Positions 43,095-53,484 of a DNA stretch of 64,000 bases are shown here, one piece after another; position 1 is the first letter of the stretch; the number at the start of each line of letters is the position of its first letter. The position numbers were made by a program, and so were the translations under genes. The notes beneath the pieces are model-generated. The model was not told where the DNA came from. It worked only from the letters and a program-made list of their open reading frames with translations, and searched no databases. The stretch is from Burkholderiales bacterium (GTDB lineage Bacteria; Pseudomonadota; Gammaproteobacteria; Burkholderiales; Burkholderiaceae_C): the NCBI GenBank assembly GCA_016213325.1, contig JACRAY010000011.1, positions 124,001 to 188,000 of the forward strand. Direction: 5' to 3'.

Positions 43095-44480
43095 ATGCAG
43101 CTCTCCCCCACGATCTTCAAGGCGTACGACGTGCGCGGTGTCGTTCCTGCCACGCTGACCGAAGAGGTGGCCGAGGCGCTCGGCCGCGCCTTCGGGACGC
43201 TGGCCCGGGCGGAACGCGAGACGACCGTCGCCGTCGCCCGCGATGGCAGGCTCAGCGGTCCCGCGCTCAGTGCCGCGCTCATACGCGGGCTCACGGCCAC
43301 CGGCGTCGACGTCATCGACATCGGCATGGCCACCACCCCCATGCTCTACTTCGCTGCCAGCACGGTCTGCGCCAGCGGCATCCAGGTGACGGGCAGCCAC
43401 AACCCGAAAGACTACAACGGCTTCAAGATGGTGATGGCCGGGCGTGCCATCCACGGCGACGAGATCCAGGCGCTGCGCCGGGTCATGGAGGAACAAAGCT
43501 GGCACATCGCCGCCGCAGCCGGCACGGTGCGCAGCGTCGACATCTTTCCTTCGTACCGCGACCGCATCGTGTCCGACATCCGGCTCGCGCGGCCGCTGAA
43601 GGTCGTCGTCGATTCGGGCAACGGCATCGCCGGCGCATCGGCCCCCGAAATCTTTCGCGCCATCGGCTGCGAGGTGACCGAACTGTTCAGCGAAGTCGAT
43701 GGCACCTTTCCCAACCACCACCCCGACCCGAGCAAGCCCGAGAACCTGCGCGACCTCATCGCCAGGCTCGGCGAGACCGGCGCGGACCTGGGCCTCGCCT
43801 TCGACGGCGACGGCGACCGGCTCGGCATCATCACGAAGGACGGCCACAACATCTACCCCGACCGGCAGATGATGCTGTTCGCGCGCGACGTGCTCCAGCG
43901 CGAACCGGGCGCGACCATCCTGTACGACGTCAAGTGCACGCAGCGGCTGGCGCCTGCCATCCGCGAGGCCGGTGGCGTGCCGCTGATGTACAAGACCGGC
44001 CATTCGCTCATCAAGGCGAAGATGAAGGAAGTGGGCTCGCCGCTGGGCGGCGAAATGAGCGGCCACATCTTCTTCAAGGAGCGCTGGTACGGCTTCGACG
44101 ACGGCACCTATGCGGGCTGCCGACTGCTGGAAATCGTTTCGAAGCACGACGATCCGGGCGCCCTGCTGGAGTCGCTGCCGACCAGCTTCTCCACGCCGGA
44201 GCTCAACGTGAAATGTGCCGAGGGCGAGCCGCACCGCGTGGTGGCCGAGCTGGTGCGCACGGCCCGGTTCGACGCGCCGGCCGAGGTGTCCACCATCGAC
44301 GGCCTGCGGGTCGACTGGCCCGACGGTTTCGGGCTGGTCCGCGCGTCCAACACGACTCCGGTGCTGGTGCTGCGCTTCGAAGGGCAGACGCGCGCGGCGC
44401 TGCACCGGATCGAGGATACGATGCTGGCGTTGCTGCGCACCGTGAAACCGGACGCGAAGGTCGGCGAAGCCAGCCATTGA
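43095..44480 (+). CDS. algC: Phosphomannomutase/phosphoglucomutase
   Basis: A 461-residue alpha-D-phosphohexomutase. The phosphoserine loop is TGSHNPKDYNG (Ser101), metal binding is FDGDGDR (Asp237, 239, 241), and the sugar-binding GGEMSGH and phosphate-binding RASNTTP motifs are intact. It supplies mannose-1-P or glucose-1-P for LPS and exopolysaccharide, which suits the waaC-waaA genes that follow. ATG 43095 gives the standard MQLSPTIFKAYDVRG; 43068 would add nine residues. Confidence 0.93.
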   Translation: MQLSPTIFKAYDVRGVVPATLTEEVAEALGRAFGTLARAERETTVAVARDGRLSGPALSAALIRGLTATGVDVIDIGMATTPMLYFAASTVCASGIQVTGSHNPKDYNGFKMVMAGRAIHGDEIQALRRVMEEQSWHIAAAAGTVRSVDIFPSYRDRIVSDIRLARPLKVVVDSGNGIAGASAPEIFRAIGCEVTELFSEVDGTFPNHHPDPSKPENLRDLIARLGETGADLGLAFDGDGDRLGIITKDGHNIYPDRQMMLFARDVLQREPGATILYDVKCTQRLAPAIREAGGVPLMYKTGHSLIKAKMKEVGSPLGGEMSGHIFFKERWYGFDDGTYAGCRLLEIVSKHDDPGALLESLPTSFSTPELNVKCAEGEPHRVVAELVRTARFDAPAEVSTIDGLRVDWPDGFGLVRASNTTPVLVLRFEGQTRAALHRIEDTMLALLRTVKPDAKVGEASH

Positions 44481-45451
44481 AAATCCTCATCGTCAAACTC
44501 TCCTCGCTGGGCGACGTGGTGCACGCCATGCCCGCCGTGCAGGACATCGTGCGCGAGGTGTCCGGAGCCGAAGTGCACTGGGTGGTGGAACGGGCCTTTG
44601 CGCCGCTCGTCGAGTGCTGCCACGGCGTGCAGTGCGTCGTGCAGAGCGACCTCAGGCGCTGGCGCAAGGCGCTGTTGTCGCCGAAGACGCGCGCCGAGTG
44701 GGTGGCTTTTCGCGAGACGCTGCGCGAGGACGAGTACGGCGCCATCATCGACCTGCAGGGGCTGGCCAAGTCGGCCCTGGTGTCGCGTGTGGCGCAGCTG
44801 GCCCCCGGCGGCCTGCGCTTCGCCATGGCCAACCCCACCGAAGGATCGAGCTACGAAGTGCCCACGCGCTGGGCGGCCGATGTGGCGGTGCCGATCGAGC
44901 CACGCATCCATGCGGTGGCCCGCTCGCGCGAGATGTGCGCACGCAGCCTGGGCTACGACATTCCCGCCGAGTTGCGCTACGGGCTCGTGCCGTCCGACGG
45001 GCGGTTTGCAGACAAGACCGATTGCGTGGCGCTGATCCACGGCACGTCGCGGCCCGACAAGCTGTGGCCCGAGAAGCACTGGGTCGAACTCGGGCGAAAG
45101 CTGGTCGCGCAGGGCTACAGCATCGGCTTGCCGCACGGCAACGAAGTGGAGCTGGACCGCAGCGAGCGCATCGCAGGCGCGCTCGGGCCCAGGGCGGAGG
45201 TGTGGCCGCGCTGGCCGCTCGATACGCTGTTCAACCGGCTCGCGGCCTGCGCAGGCGCGATCGGCGTGGACAGCGGGCTCAGCCACATAGCGGTGGCGCT
45301 CGACCTGCCGCACGTGCAGATCTACAACTTCGACACGGCCTGGCGCACCGGGCCGGTGGGCAACCCGCGGCAGGGTGCGGTGTATGAGAGTCCCACGCCT
45401 TCTCTCGACAGCGTGTGGGACGCCTGGCTGCGCGCGACCGTCCCCGGATGA
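44477..45451 (+). CDS. waaC: Lipopolysaccharide heptosyltransferase I
   Basis: A 324-residue GT9 enzyme adding the first heptose to Kdo2-lipid A. MKILIVKLSSLGDVVHAMP is the family start, and LIHGTSRPDKLWPEKHW and GVDSGLSHIAVALD are the donor-binding motifs. It starts with TTG inside the phosphomannomutase stop (TTGA at 44477-44480), which couples the two. It overlaps waaA by four bases. Confidence 0.94.
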   Translation: MKILIVKLSSLGDVVHAMPAVQDIVREVSGAEVHWVVERAFAPLVECCHGVQCVVQSDLRRWRKALLSPKTRAEWVAFRETLREDEYGAIIDLQGLAKSALVSRVAQLAPGGLRFAMANPTEGSSYEVPTRWAADVAVPIEPRIHAVARSREMCARSLGYDIPAELRYGLVPSDGRFADKTDCVALIHGTSRPDKLWPEKHWVELGRKLVAQGYSIGLPHGNEVELDRSERIAGALGPRAEVWPRWPLDTLFNRLAACAGAIGVDSGLSHIAVALDLPHVQIYNFDTAWRTGPVGNPRQGAVYESPTPSLDSVWDAWLRATVPG

Positions 45452-46695
45452 TGCGGCCGCTCTACTCGCTGGTGGTGATGGGCGCGCAGCCGCTCCTGCG
45501 GCGCAAGCTGCGCCGGCGCGGCGCCGCCGAGCCCGGCTACCTGGAACACGTCGAGGAGCGCTTCGGCGACTACGTCGGCCATGCGCAGCCGGGGCGCTTG
45601 TGGATCCATGCGGTCTCGCTCGGCGAGACGCGCGCGGCGGCGATCCTCGTGGACGAGTTGCGCAAGCGCGACCCCGGCATCCGCATCCTGCTGACCAACG
45701 GCACGGCGACCGGTCGCGCCGAGGGCGCACGCTTCCTGCGCGACGGCGATATCCAGGTGTGGCAGCCGTGGGACACGCCGCGCGCCGTGCGGCGCTTCCT
45801 GGAACACTTCAAGCCGTGCGCGGGCGTGCTGATGGAGACCGAGGTGTGGCCCAACCTGGTGGCCGCGTGCCGCGAGCGCGCCATCCCGCTCGTGCTGGCC
45901 AATGCGCGCATGAGCGACAAGACCCTGCGCCAGACGCGCCGGGTCCGCCTGCTGTCGCAGCCGGCGTACCAGTCGCTCGCTGCCGTGTGGGCGCAGACCG
46001 AGGACGATGCGCGGCGGCTGGCGCGTGCCGGCGCGACCGTGAAGGGCGTGTTCGGCAACCTGAAGTACGACGCGACACCCGATGCTGCGCAGCTCGCGCG
46101 TGGCCGCGCGTGGCGGGCCGCTGCCGGCCGGCCGGTCGTGATGTTCGCCAGCTCGCGCGAGGGCGAGGAGGCGCAGTTGCTGGATGCCTTGCCGCGCGAA
46201 GCCGGTGTGCAGTGGCTCGTCGTGCCGCGGCATCCGCAGCGCTTCGATGAAGTGGCTGCCCTCTTCGGTGAGGGCGGGCTCCGCGTGTCGCGGCGCAGTG
46301 CATGGGACGGCGCGCCGCAACCCGCCGACGTGTGGATCGGCGACTCGCTCGGCGAGATGGCGCTCTACTACGGGCTGGCCGACGTGGCGCTGCTCGGTGG
46401 CAGCTTCGTCGAGCTGGGCGGGCAGAACCTGATCGAGGCAGCGGCTTGCGGCTGCCCGGTGGTGATGGGGCCGAGCACGTTCAATTTTGCGGAGGCTGCG
46501 CAGCTGGCAGAGGCGGCAGGGGCGGCGTTCCGGGTGGCGTCCGTCGCGCAAGCCGTGCAATCAGCGGTCGGCCTGTGCAACGACCCGGCCAGGCTGCAGG
46601 CGGCTTCGGATGCCGGTGAAGCTTTTGCTGCGGCGAATCGGGGGGCGGCGGCACGGACGGCTGAAGCGCTGCTTGCGCTGGTTGTTGCTTCGTAG
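45448..46695 (+). CDS. waaA: 3-deoxy-D-manno-octulosonic acid (Kdo) transferase
   Basis: A 415-residue GT30 enzyme that adds Kdo to lipid IVA. HAVSLGETRAA, METEVWPNLVAACR and SFVELGGQNLIEAAACGCPVV are characteristic, and a single hydrophobic N-terminal segment anchors it. The ATGATG at 45448 overlaps the waaC stop. Its TAG stop lies inside the palindrome at 46691-46721. Confidence 0.94.
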   Translation: MMRPLYSLVVMGAQPLLRRKLRRRGAAEPGYLEHVEERFGDYVGHAQPGRLWIHAVSLGETRAAAILVDELRKRDPGIRILLTNGTATGRAEGARFLRDGDIQVWQPWDTPRAVRRFLEHFKPCAGVLMETEVWPNLVAACRERAIPLVLANARMSDKTLRQTRRVRLLSQPAYQSLAAVWAQTEDDARRLARAGATVKGVFGNLKYDATPDAAQLARGRAWRAAAGRPVVMFASSREGEEAQLLDALPREAGVQWLVVPRHPQRFDEVAALFGEGGLRVSRRSAWDGAPQPADVWIGDSLGEMALYYGLADVALLGGSFVELGGQNLIEAAACGCPVVMGPSTFNFAEAAQLAEAAGAAFRVASVAQAVQSAVGLCNDPARLQAASDAGEAFAAANRGAAARTAEALLALVVAS

Positions 46696-46721
46696 GGTGG
46701 CAGCTCTGCTGCCCACCCTAC
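46691..46721. repeat. GTAGGGTGG-type imperfect palindrome between waaA and tolC
   Basis: The arms CGTAGGGTGGCAGC and GCTGCCCACCCTACG are complementary with one bulged C and a three-base loop. It covers the waaA stop and separates it from the convergent tolC-type gene. GTAGGGTGG recurs at 58460-58468, and GTAGGCTGGGG at 23891. There is no T-tract. Confidence 0.7.
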
Positions 46722-46747
46722 GGTCACCTAGCCGGTGTTGGTAGCCG

Positions 46748-48067
46748 TTACCGCGCCAACAACGCGTTCATCCGCGCCAGGTCTTCCGCGCCCAGCGTGC
46801 CGTTGGCCTGCCGAAGCTTCAACTGCCCGAGCAGCACGTTGTAGCGCGCCTGCGCCAGGTCGCGCTTGGTCTGGAACAGCTGGCTCTGCGCGTTCAGCAC
46901 GTCGATGTTGATGCGCACGCCCACCTGGTAGCCCAGGCGGTTGGCGTCCAGCGCGCTCTGGCTGGACGCCTCGGCCGACTCGAGGGCGCGCACCTGGTTC
47001 TGCCCCGACACCACCCCGAAGTACGCGGTACGCACGGCCTGCGCGATGCTGCGGCGCGTGTTCTCCAGGTCGTTCTTCGTGCGTTCTTCCAGCGCCAGCG
47101 TTTCGCGGATGCGGTTCTCGGTGGCGAAGCCCGCAAACAGCGGCAGGTTGAACGCCACGCCGATGGCGCCGTTCTCCGGGCGCGAGTCGAGCGGCGATGA
47201 GGCGCTGCCGTTGCGGTTGCGCGTGAGGCCGTAGCTGGCGGTCAGGTCCACCGTCGGCTTGTGGCCCGCGCGCGCCTTCTCGGTCTCCAGCTCGGCGATC
47301 TCCACCGCCTTCTTCGCCTGCAGGATCGCGGGGCTGGCCGCCTCGGCCTGCGCCACCCATGCATCGGGATTGGCCGGCTGCGGCGTCGGCAGGTTCAGGG
47401 GCACCGCCAGCGGGTTGGGCCGCGCATTGGTCTTGCCCACCACCGTATCGAGCTGGAGCCGCTTCACGCGCAGGTCGTTCTCGGCGGCGATTTCCTGCGC
47501 CAGCACGAGGTCGTAGCGGGCCTGCGCTTCGCGCGTGTCCGTGATGGTCGCCGTGCCCACTTCGAAATTGCGCTTGGCCGAGGCGAGTTGCTCGGCCACC
47601 GCCGCCTTCTGCGCCTGCACGAAGGTCAGGGTGTCCTGCGACGCCAGCACGTCGAAGTAGGCCTGGCTCACGCGGATGATCAGGTCCTGGCTCGCCTGCG
47701 TGAGCTGGTACCCGGCCAGTTCGGCGCGCCGCTGGCCCTGCCGGTAGGTGGCCATGTTGGCCGGCCGGTACAGGGGCTGGGACGCGCTGATCTGCGCGTT
47801 CTGGGTCGTGTAATTCCGGTCGGTCGCCGGGTTGTTGTTCTCGAACGAGTTACGGTTGATGCCCGCACCCAGGCCCACCTGCGGCAGGATGAAGGCCCGG
47901 GTCTGGGCCGCACTCGCCAGGTTCGCGTCGTACTGCGACTTGGCCGCCTGCCACGCGGCATCGTACGAGCGGGCCATGTCATAGAGTTCCAGCAGGCTCT
48001 CGGCATGGGCTGGGGGGTAGGCCGCACCAAGGGCCAACGGCAGCGAAAGTAGCCGCAAAAGTTTCAT
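46748..48067 (-). CDS. tolC: TolC-family type I secretion/efflux outer-membrane protein
   Basis: A 439-residue outer-membrane channel with a signal peptide ending at AHA-E24. Two homologous OEP domains are present: YDMARSYDAAWQAAKSQYDA in the first, and AEASSQSALDANRLGYQVGV in the second, with the long Gln/Ala-rich helices of the tunnel. It likely pairs with the RND pump encoded upstream on the same strand, with two unrelated genes in between. Confidence 0.92.
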   Translation of the reverse strand: MKLLRLLSLPLALGAAYPPAHAESLLELYDMARSYDAAWQAAKSQYDANLASAAQTRAFILPQVGLGAGINRNSFENNNPATDRNYTTQNAQISASQPLYRPANMATYRQGQRRAELAGYQLTQASQDLIIRVSQAYFDVLASQDTLTFVQAQKAAVAEQLASAKRNFEVGTATITDTREAQARYDLVLAQEIAAENDLRVKRLQLDTVVGKTNARPNPLAVPLNLPTPQPANPDAWVAQAEAASPAILQAKKAVEIAELETEKARAGHKPTVDLTASYGLTRNRNGSASSPLDSRPENGAIGVAFNLPLFAGFATENRIRETLALEERTKNDLENTRRSIAQAVRTAYFGVVSGQNQVRALESAEASSQSALDANRLGYQVGVRINIDVLNAQSQLFQTKRDLAQARYNVLLGQLKLRQANGTLGAEDLARMNALLAR

Positions 48068-48087
48068 CGATCCTCTTCCTTGTCGGT

Positions 48088-48426
48088 TCAATACCGGGGA
48101 ACCCCCGGGTCCAGCTCCTGGCTCCATGCGTCGATGCCGCCGGCGATGTTGGCAACCTTCGCGAAGCCTTGTTGTTCGAGGAACATGGCCACGCGGAAGC
48201 TGCGCGCGCCATGGTGGCAAAGGCAGGCCACGGGCCTTTCCGGGTCCAGCTCTGCCACACGCGCTGGGATTTCGTTCATCGGGATCACCACCACGTCGAA
48301 GCCTTCCGGTGGCTGCACGGCGGCCGTCTGCAGTTCCCACGGCTCGCGCACGTCGACCAGTTGCGCCCGCGCACCAGCGTGCGTGGCCCAGTCGTTCAGC
48401 AAGGAGGGGCGGACCTGGTCGACCAT
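48088..48426 (-). CDS. Single-domain rhodanese
   Basis: A 112-residue sulfurtransferase domain with active-site loop CHHGARS (catalytic Cys in ACLCHHGARSF) and VDVREPWELQTAA upstream. It starts at an ATG overlapping the methyltransferase stop (TGATG), and is thus coupled. In many Burkholderiales this gene sits between the isoaspartate methyltransferase and tolC. The physiological acceptor is not known. Confidence 0.88.
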   Translation of the reverse strand: MVDQVRPSLLNDWATHAGARAQLVDVREPWELQTAAVQPPEGFDVVVIPMNEIPARVAELDPERPVACLCHHGARSFRVAMFLEQQGFAKVANIAGGIDAWSQELDPGVPRY

Positions 48427-49115
48427 CAGAAGTGGAACCTGGACGGCTCGTGGAAGTTGGCCAGGCGCGGTGCCACCGTGTCCCACGGCTGGCTCGTGCT
48501 CCAGGCGGCTTCGCCGGTGCGGGTGATGACGGTGGCACGCATCACGGGCTCCTGGCCCGTGATGGCGGCCAGCCGCCCGCCCACCTTCAGCTGGCCCAGC
48601 AGCGCCTGCGGCACTTCGGCCACCGAGCCACTGAGCACGATCACGTCGAACGGCCCTTCGGCGGCCAGCCCGCGCGAGCCGTCGGCTTCGCGCACTTCGG
48701 CATTGGTGACGCCGGCCTTCTGCAGGTTGGCGCGGGCCATCCGGGCCAGTCCGGGGTCGATCTCCAGCGTGATCACGCGCTGGGCACGGCCGGCCAGCAG
48801 GGCCGCCATGTAGCCCGAGCCGGCGCCCACTTCCAGCACCTTCTCGTGGGGCTGGGGCGCCACGTCCTGCAGCATGCGGGCTTCGACCTTGGGCGCCAGC
48901 ATGCAGCGGCCCGCCTTGAGCGCTTCGTCGGAGTCGCTACCCAGCGGGATTTCCATGTCCACGAAGGCCAGTGCCTTGTGGGCGAGCGGCACGAAGTCTT
49001 CGCGCTTGACGACGGCCAGCAGCGCCAGCACGTCGGGGTCCAGCACGTCCCAGGGGCGGATCTGCTGCTCGATCATGAGGAAGCGGGCGCGGTCGTAGTC
49101 GATGTCGGCGGTCAT
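48426..49115 (-). CDS. pcm: Protein-L-isoaspartate O-methyltransferase family protein
   Basis: A 229-residue SAM methyltransferase with motif I VLEVGAGSGYMAALLAG, RVITLEIDPGLARMARANL (motif post I) and the PCMT-type N-terminus FLMIEQQIRPWDVLDPDVL. It would repair isoaspartyl residues or act on another substrate. It lies 21 bases after the RND permease gene. Confidence 0.85.
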   Translation of the reverse strand: MTADIDYDRARFLMIEQQIRPWDVLDPDVLALLAVVKREDFVPLAHKALAFVDMEIPLGSDSDEALKAGRCMLAPKVEARMLQDVAPQPHEKVLEVGAGSGYMAALLAGRAQRVITLEIDPGLARMARANLQKAGVTNAEVREADGSRGLAAEGPFDVIVLSGSVAEVPQALLGQLKVGGRLAAITGQEPVMRATVITRTGEAAWSTSQPWDTVAPRLANFHEPSRFHF

Positions 49116-49136
49116 GGTGTTCTTCTCCGGGGGGTG

Positions 49137-52100
49137 TCAGGGCAAACGCCCGATTTTAGAAGCCGCGACGGGCTCGCCCCCGGCGCCCCCCGCCGCCGGC
49201 CGCCGGCGTCCGCGGATCCATTGAGCCAGGTCATCCAGGTAGCAGTAAACGACCGGCACCACCACCAGGGTCAGCAGCGACGACGTGATGACCCCGCCGA
49301 TCACCGCCTGGCCCATGGGCGCGCGCTGCTCCGAGCCTTCGGTCAGCGCAAAGGCCAGCGGCACCATGCCGAACACCATGGCCAGCGTCGTCATCAGGAT
49401 GGGGCGCAGCCGCACGCGCGCGGCGTGCAGCAGGGCGGCGCTGCGCTCCATGCCCTGCTCGCGGCTGCGGATGGCGAAGTCCACCAGCAGGATGGCATTC
49501 TTGGTCACCAGCCCCATCAGCATCACGATGCCGATCACGGAGAAGATCGACAGGGTGGAGCCGAACATCATGAGCGCCAGCACCACGCCGATCAGGGTGA
49601 GCGGCAGCGACGTCATCAGCGCCAGCGGCTGCATGAAGCTCTTGAACTGGCTGGCCAGGATCATGTAGATGAAGATCACCGCCATGGCCAGCGCCGAGAC
49701 GGCGTAGCCGAACGACTCCTGCATGTTCTTGGTGGAGCCGCCGAACGAGTAGCGGTAGCCGGGCGGGAACTGCACGCCTTCGAGCTGCAAGCGGATGTCA
49801 TTGGAGATGTCGCCCGCGGCGCGCCCGAACGAGTTGGCGTTGATCGCCACCTCGCGCGTCAGGTCGCGGCGGTTGATCTGGTTGGGCCCGGTCGACTCCT
49901 TCACCGTGGCCACCTGGTTCAGCCGCACGATGCGCGAGCTGCCGTCGGCGTTGGTCCCGGTGGCAAACGGCAGCCGCTCCAGGTCTTGCGGCCGCGTGCG
50001 TGCGTCCGGCGCCAGCCGCACGTTCACGTCGTAGGTCTGGTCGTCGGGCGCGCGCCAGTTGCCCACTGTCTGCCCGGCCACCAGCGTGCGCAGCGACCCG
50101 GCGATCTGGGCGACCGAAAGGCCCAGGTCGGAGGCGGCGTCGCGCTTCACGTCGATGTCGATCACCGGCTTGTCCGGCTTGACGCTGGCGTCCAGGTCGA
50201 CCAGCCCGGGGATGGGGCGGATGCGCTCCATCACCAGGCGCGACAGGCGCTCCAGCTCCTTCAGGTCGGGGCCCTGCAGCGAAAACTCGATCTGCTTGTT
50301 GCCGCCCACCGCGTCGAGCAGGCCGACGTGCGTGACCGTGATGCCCGGCACCTGCTTGAGCCGGTCGCGCAGCACGCCCGACATCTGGTCGACGCTGCGC
50401 GTGCGGTCCTTGCGGTCGGCCAGCCGCACGTAGACGTACGAGTAGATCTTGCCCTGCGCGTTGCCCGCGTTCACCAATGCCAGCGTGTACTTCACCTCGG
50501 GGAACTCGCGCACGATCGCTTCGACCTGCTTCGCCTTGGCCTCGGTGAGCTCCAGCGACGAGCCGACCGGGGTGTAGAAGTTGATGCTGGTCTCGGAGAA
50601 GTCGGCCTTGGGCACGAACTCGGTGCCGAGCAACGGCACCATGAAGACGCTGGCCACGAAGATGGCGAAGCCGCCGAGCACGGTGGCGAGGCGATGCACC
50701 AGTGCCCACTTCAGGATGGCCTGGTAGGTATCGATCAGCTGCTCGGTGGCGTGGTCGAACCAGCCCGTGACGCGCCCTATGGTCTTGTCGTACAGCGTGA
50801 GCTTGTCCTTCGGCTTGCCGTGCGCCTCGATTTCGGGGTCGTGCCAGATCGACGACAGCATCGGGTCGAGCGTGAAGCTCACGAACATCGAGATCAGCAC
50901 GGCGGCCACGATGGTGACGCCGAACTCGTGGAAGAACTTGCCGATGATGCCGCCCATGAAGCCGATGGGCAGGAACACCGCGACGATGGAGAAGGTGGTG
51001 GCCAGCACCGCCAGGCCGATCTCGTGGGTGCCGTCCATCGACGCCTGGTAGGGCGGCTTGCCCATCTGCACGTGGCGCACGATGTTCTCGCGCACCACGA
51101 TCGCGTCGTCGATCAGCAGCCCCACGCACAGCGACAGCGCCATCAGCGTGATCATGTTGATCGTGAAACCGAAGGCGTACATGAAGAGGAAGGTGCCGAT
51201 CAGCGCGATGGGCAGCGTCAGCCCGGTGATGACCGTGGAGCGCCACGAGTTCAGGAACAGGAAGACGATGAGCACCGTGAGCGCGGCACCTTCGATGAGC
51301 GTGCGCTGCACGTTGGCCACCGATACGCGGATGGGGCGCGAGTTGTCCGTCACCGGCTCCAGCCGCACGCCGGGCGGCAGCTGCGCCTGCATCTCGTCGA
51401 TGGTCTTCTTCAGCCCGTCGATCACGCCGATGGTGTTCTCGTCCTGCGACTTCTGCACCGACATGAGCAGCGTGCGCTCGCCGTTGTACAGGGCCAGGCT
51501 CTCCACCTCCTGCGCGCCGTCGGCTACGCGGGCGACCTGGCTCACGCGCACGGGAACCCCGTTGCGCCGCGCCACGATGATCTGGGCGAAGTCCTCGGGC
51601 CGCTGCATGCGCGCGTCGATCTGCACCACGCGTTCCTGCGCGAGCGATCGCACCGCACCCACCGGCAGGTCCTGGTTCTCGGTGCGCACGGCGGCGGCCA
51701 CCTGGTCGGCCGTGACGCCCATTGACTCCATCGCCTGCGGGTTCAGGTAGATGTTGATCTCGCGCTTGGTGCCGCCCACCAGCGTGACCGAGCCGACGCC
51801 GCGCACATTTTCCAGGCGCTTCTTCAGTACCTGGTCGGCCCAGTTGGTCAGCTCGACGCCGCCCATGGGGCGCGCGCCCTTGCTGGCGTCGGGCAGCACG
51901 GCCAGCGACCAGATCGCGCGGGCCGACGGGTCGAAGCGCAGCACGCGCGGCTCCTTCACCTCGGTGCGGAAGGTGGGCCGCACCGAAGCGACCTTCTCGC
52001 GCACGTCGTCGGCCGCCTTGCGCCCGTCGATGTGGAGCTGGAACTCGATGACCACCACCGACTGGTTCTCGTAGCTGCGGGACGTCAGGGCGTTGATGCC

Positions 52101-52325
52101 GGCGATGGAGTTGACGGCCTCTTCGACCTTCTTGCTCACTTCGCTCTCGACGATCTCGGGGGCGGCGCCGGGGTACTCGGTGATCACCACCACGACGGGG
52201 AAGTCGATGGTGGGGAACTGGTCGACCTTCAGGCGCTGGTACGAGAACATGCCCAGCACCACGATGGCGAGCATCACCATCGTGGCGAACACGGGGTTCT
52301 TCAGGCTGACGCGGGTGAACCACAT
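49137..52325 (-). CDS. RND efflux pump permease (HAE1 type)
   Basis: A 1062-residue proton-driven pump with 12 membrane helices and two large periplasmic loops. [20 protein letters not shown] in TM4 holds the paired Asp proton relay, and the [18 protein letters not shown] and [20 protein letters not shown] segments are porter-domain features. It forms a tripartite pump with the adaptor upstream and a TolC. It starts one base after the adaptor stop. Confidence 0.95.
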   Translation of the reverse strand: MWFTRVSLKNPVFATMVMLAIVVLGMFSYQRLKVDQFPTIDFPVVVVITEYPGAAPEIVESEVSKKVEEAVNSIAGINALTSRSYENQSVVVIEFQLHIDGRKAADDVREKVASVRPTFRTEVKEPRVLRFDPSARAIWSLAVLPDASKGARPMGGVELTNWADQVLKKRLENVRGVGSVTLVGGTKREINIYLNPQAMESMGVTADQVAAAVRTENQDLPVGAVRSLAQERVVQIDARMQRPEDFAQIIVARRNGVPVRVSQVARVADGAQEVESLALYNGERTLLMSVQKSQDENTIGVIDGLKKTIDEMQAQLPPGVRLEPVTDNSRPIRVSVANVQRTLIEGAALTVLIVFLFLNSWRSTVITGLTLPIALIGTFLFMYAFGFTINMITLMALSLCVGLLIDDAIVVRENIVRHVQMGKPPYQASMDGTHEIGLAVLATTFSIVAVFLPIGFMGGIIGKFFHEFGVTIVAAVLISMFVSFTLDPMLSSIWHDPEIEAHGKPKDKLTLYDKTIGRVTGWFDHATEQLIDTYQAILKWALVHRLATVLGGFAIFVASVFMVPLLGTEFVPKADFSETSINFYTPVGSSLELTEAKAKQVEAIVREFPEVKYTLALVNAGNAQGKIYSYVYVRLADRKDRTRSVDQMSGVLRDRLKQVPGITVTHVGLLDAVGGNKQIEFSLQGPDLKELERLSRLVMERIRPIPGLVDLDASVKPDKPVIDIDVKRDAASDLGLSVAQIAGSLRTLVAGQTVGNWRAPDDQTYDVNVRLAPDARTRPQDLERLPFATGTNADGSSRIVRLNQVATVKESTGPNQINRRDLTREVAINANSFGRAAGDISNDIRLQLEGVQFPPGYRYSFGGSTKNMQESFGYAVSALAMAVIFIYMILASQFKSFMQPLALMTSLPLTLIGVVLALMMFGSTLSIFSVIGIVMLMGLVTKNAILLVDFAIRSREQGMERSAALLHAARVRLRPILMTTLAMVFGMVPLAFALTEGSEQRAPMGQAVIGGVITSSLLTLVVVPVVYCYLDDLAQWIRGRRRPAAGGAGGEPVAASKIGRLP

Positions 52326-52326
52326 G

Positions 52327-53484
52327 TCAGGGGCTCGGTGCCTTGGGGGCCGCCAGCGGCGCTGCCGTGAACTTCACGGCCGTGCCCTCGCGCAAGGGGC
52401 CCACGTGGCCCTTGATGACGACGGCGCCGGGCTGCAGCCCGCCCACGGCGACCCAGGTCTCCTTGCCCGACTCGCCGCGCACGCCCGGCTCCACCTGCTT
52501 GTGCCGGACCTGGTTGCCTTCGACCACCTGCACGTAAGGCGTCGGCTTGTCGGTGCGCACGGATGCGAGCGGCACGGCCAGCGTGCTGGTGCGCCCCGTG
52601 GCGAGCGTGCCCTGGGCGAACAGGCCCTGGCGCAGCCCCGTGGGGTCCTGGATCGCCAGGTAAGCCATCACGCTGCGGCTGCCGGCCTGTGCGCTCGGGT
52701 TGATGCGCACGACCCTGGCGGCGACGGGCTTGCCGCTGCCTTCCACCTGCAACTGCGCCGCCTGGCCTACCGTGACGGCAGCGGAGTCGGCCGCGCTGAG
52801 GGTCGCTTCCATCTCGATGCGCGACAGGTCCACGATCTCGACCACGCGCGCTTCGACGGCCACGCGCTCGCCGGGCTGGGCGAGCCGCTGCGACACGATG
52901 CCCGCGATCGGCGCGCGCAGCACGGTGTCGTCCATCGACTTGCGCACCATCTCCACCGACGCCAATGCGGCCTTGTGGTTCGCCTGGGCCGATGTGAAGT
53001 TGTTCCACGAGGTGTCCAGCGCCGTCTTGGAAATGAAGCCCTGGTCCATCAGCGCCTTGTTGTTGTTCCACTGGCGCTGCGCGATCTCGATCTGGGCGCG
53101 GGCAGAGTCGGCCTGTTCCTCGGCCTGCCGCAGGCGGGCGCGCGTCTCGGTGGCGTCCACGCGCGCGATGACCTGTCCGGCCTTCACCGCGTCGCCTTCT
53201 CGCACGGCGAGGTCCTGCAACTCGCCGGCCACCCGCGCCTTCACGAGGGCCGAGTTCACCGCCTTCAGCGAGCCGGAGATCGGCAGGCCCTGCGCCAGCT
53301 CGCGCGCCTCGGCTTTCACGATGTCGCCGGCGGCGAGTTCCACGACGGCCTGCGCCTTTTGCGCGGCGGCGGCGGCCAGCGCCGCCTGCTGGTCCTTCCG
53401 CGCGCCGACGATGCGCATCGCGCCGGCAGCCAGCAGCAGGACGACGAGGGCCGCGACCAGCCACTTCCAGGGGATGCTTTTCAT
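52327..53484 (-). CDS. RND periplasmic adaptor subunit
   Basis: A 385-residue membrane-fusion protein with an N-terminal membrane anchor (WLVAALVVLLLAAGAMRIV), barrel-sandwich lipoyl halves (VREGDAVKAGQVIARVDATE and VLRAPIAGIVSQRLAQPGER) flanking a coiled coil, and a beta-barrel C-terminal part. There is no lipobox. It is coupled to tetR by ATGA at 53481-53484. Confidence 0.94.
   Translation of the reverse strand: MKSIPWKWLVAALVVLLLAAGAMRIVGARKDQQAALAAAAAQKAQAVVELAAGDIVKAEARELAQGLPISGSLKAVNSALVKARVAGELQDLAVREGDAVKAGQVIARVDATETRARLRQAEEQADSARAQIEIAQRQWNNNKALMDQGFISKTALDTSWNNFTSAQANHKAALASVEMVRKSMDDTVLRAPIAGIVSQRLAQPGERVAVEARVVEIVDLSRIEMEATLSAADSAAVTVGQAAQLQVEGSGKPVAARVVRINPSAQAGSRSVMAYLAIQDPTGLRQGLFAQGTLATGRTSTLAVPLASVRTDKPTPYVQVVEGNQVRHKQVEPGVRGESGKETWVAVGGLQPGAVVIKGHVGPLREGTAVKFTAAPLAAPKAPSP

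Noticed and set aside
49798..52323. 841-residue frame shifted within the RND permease
   Set aside because: It is an alternate frame of the permease, Arg/Gly/His-rich, with no membrane helices.
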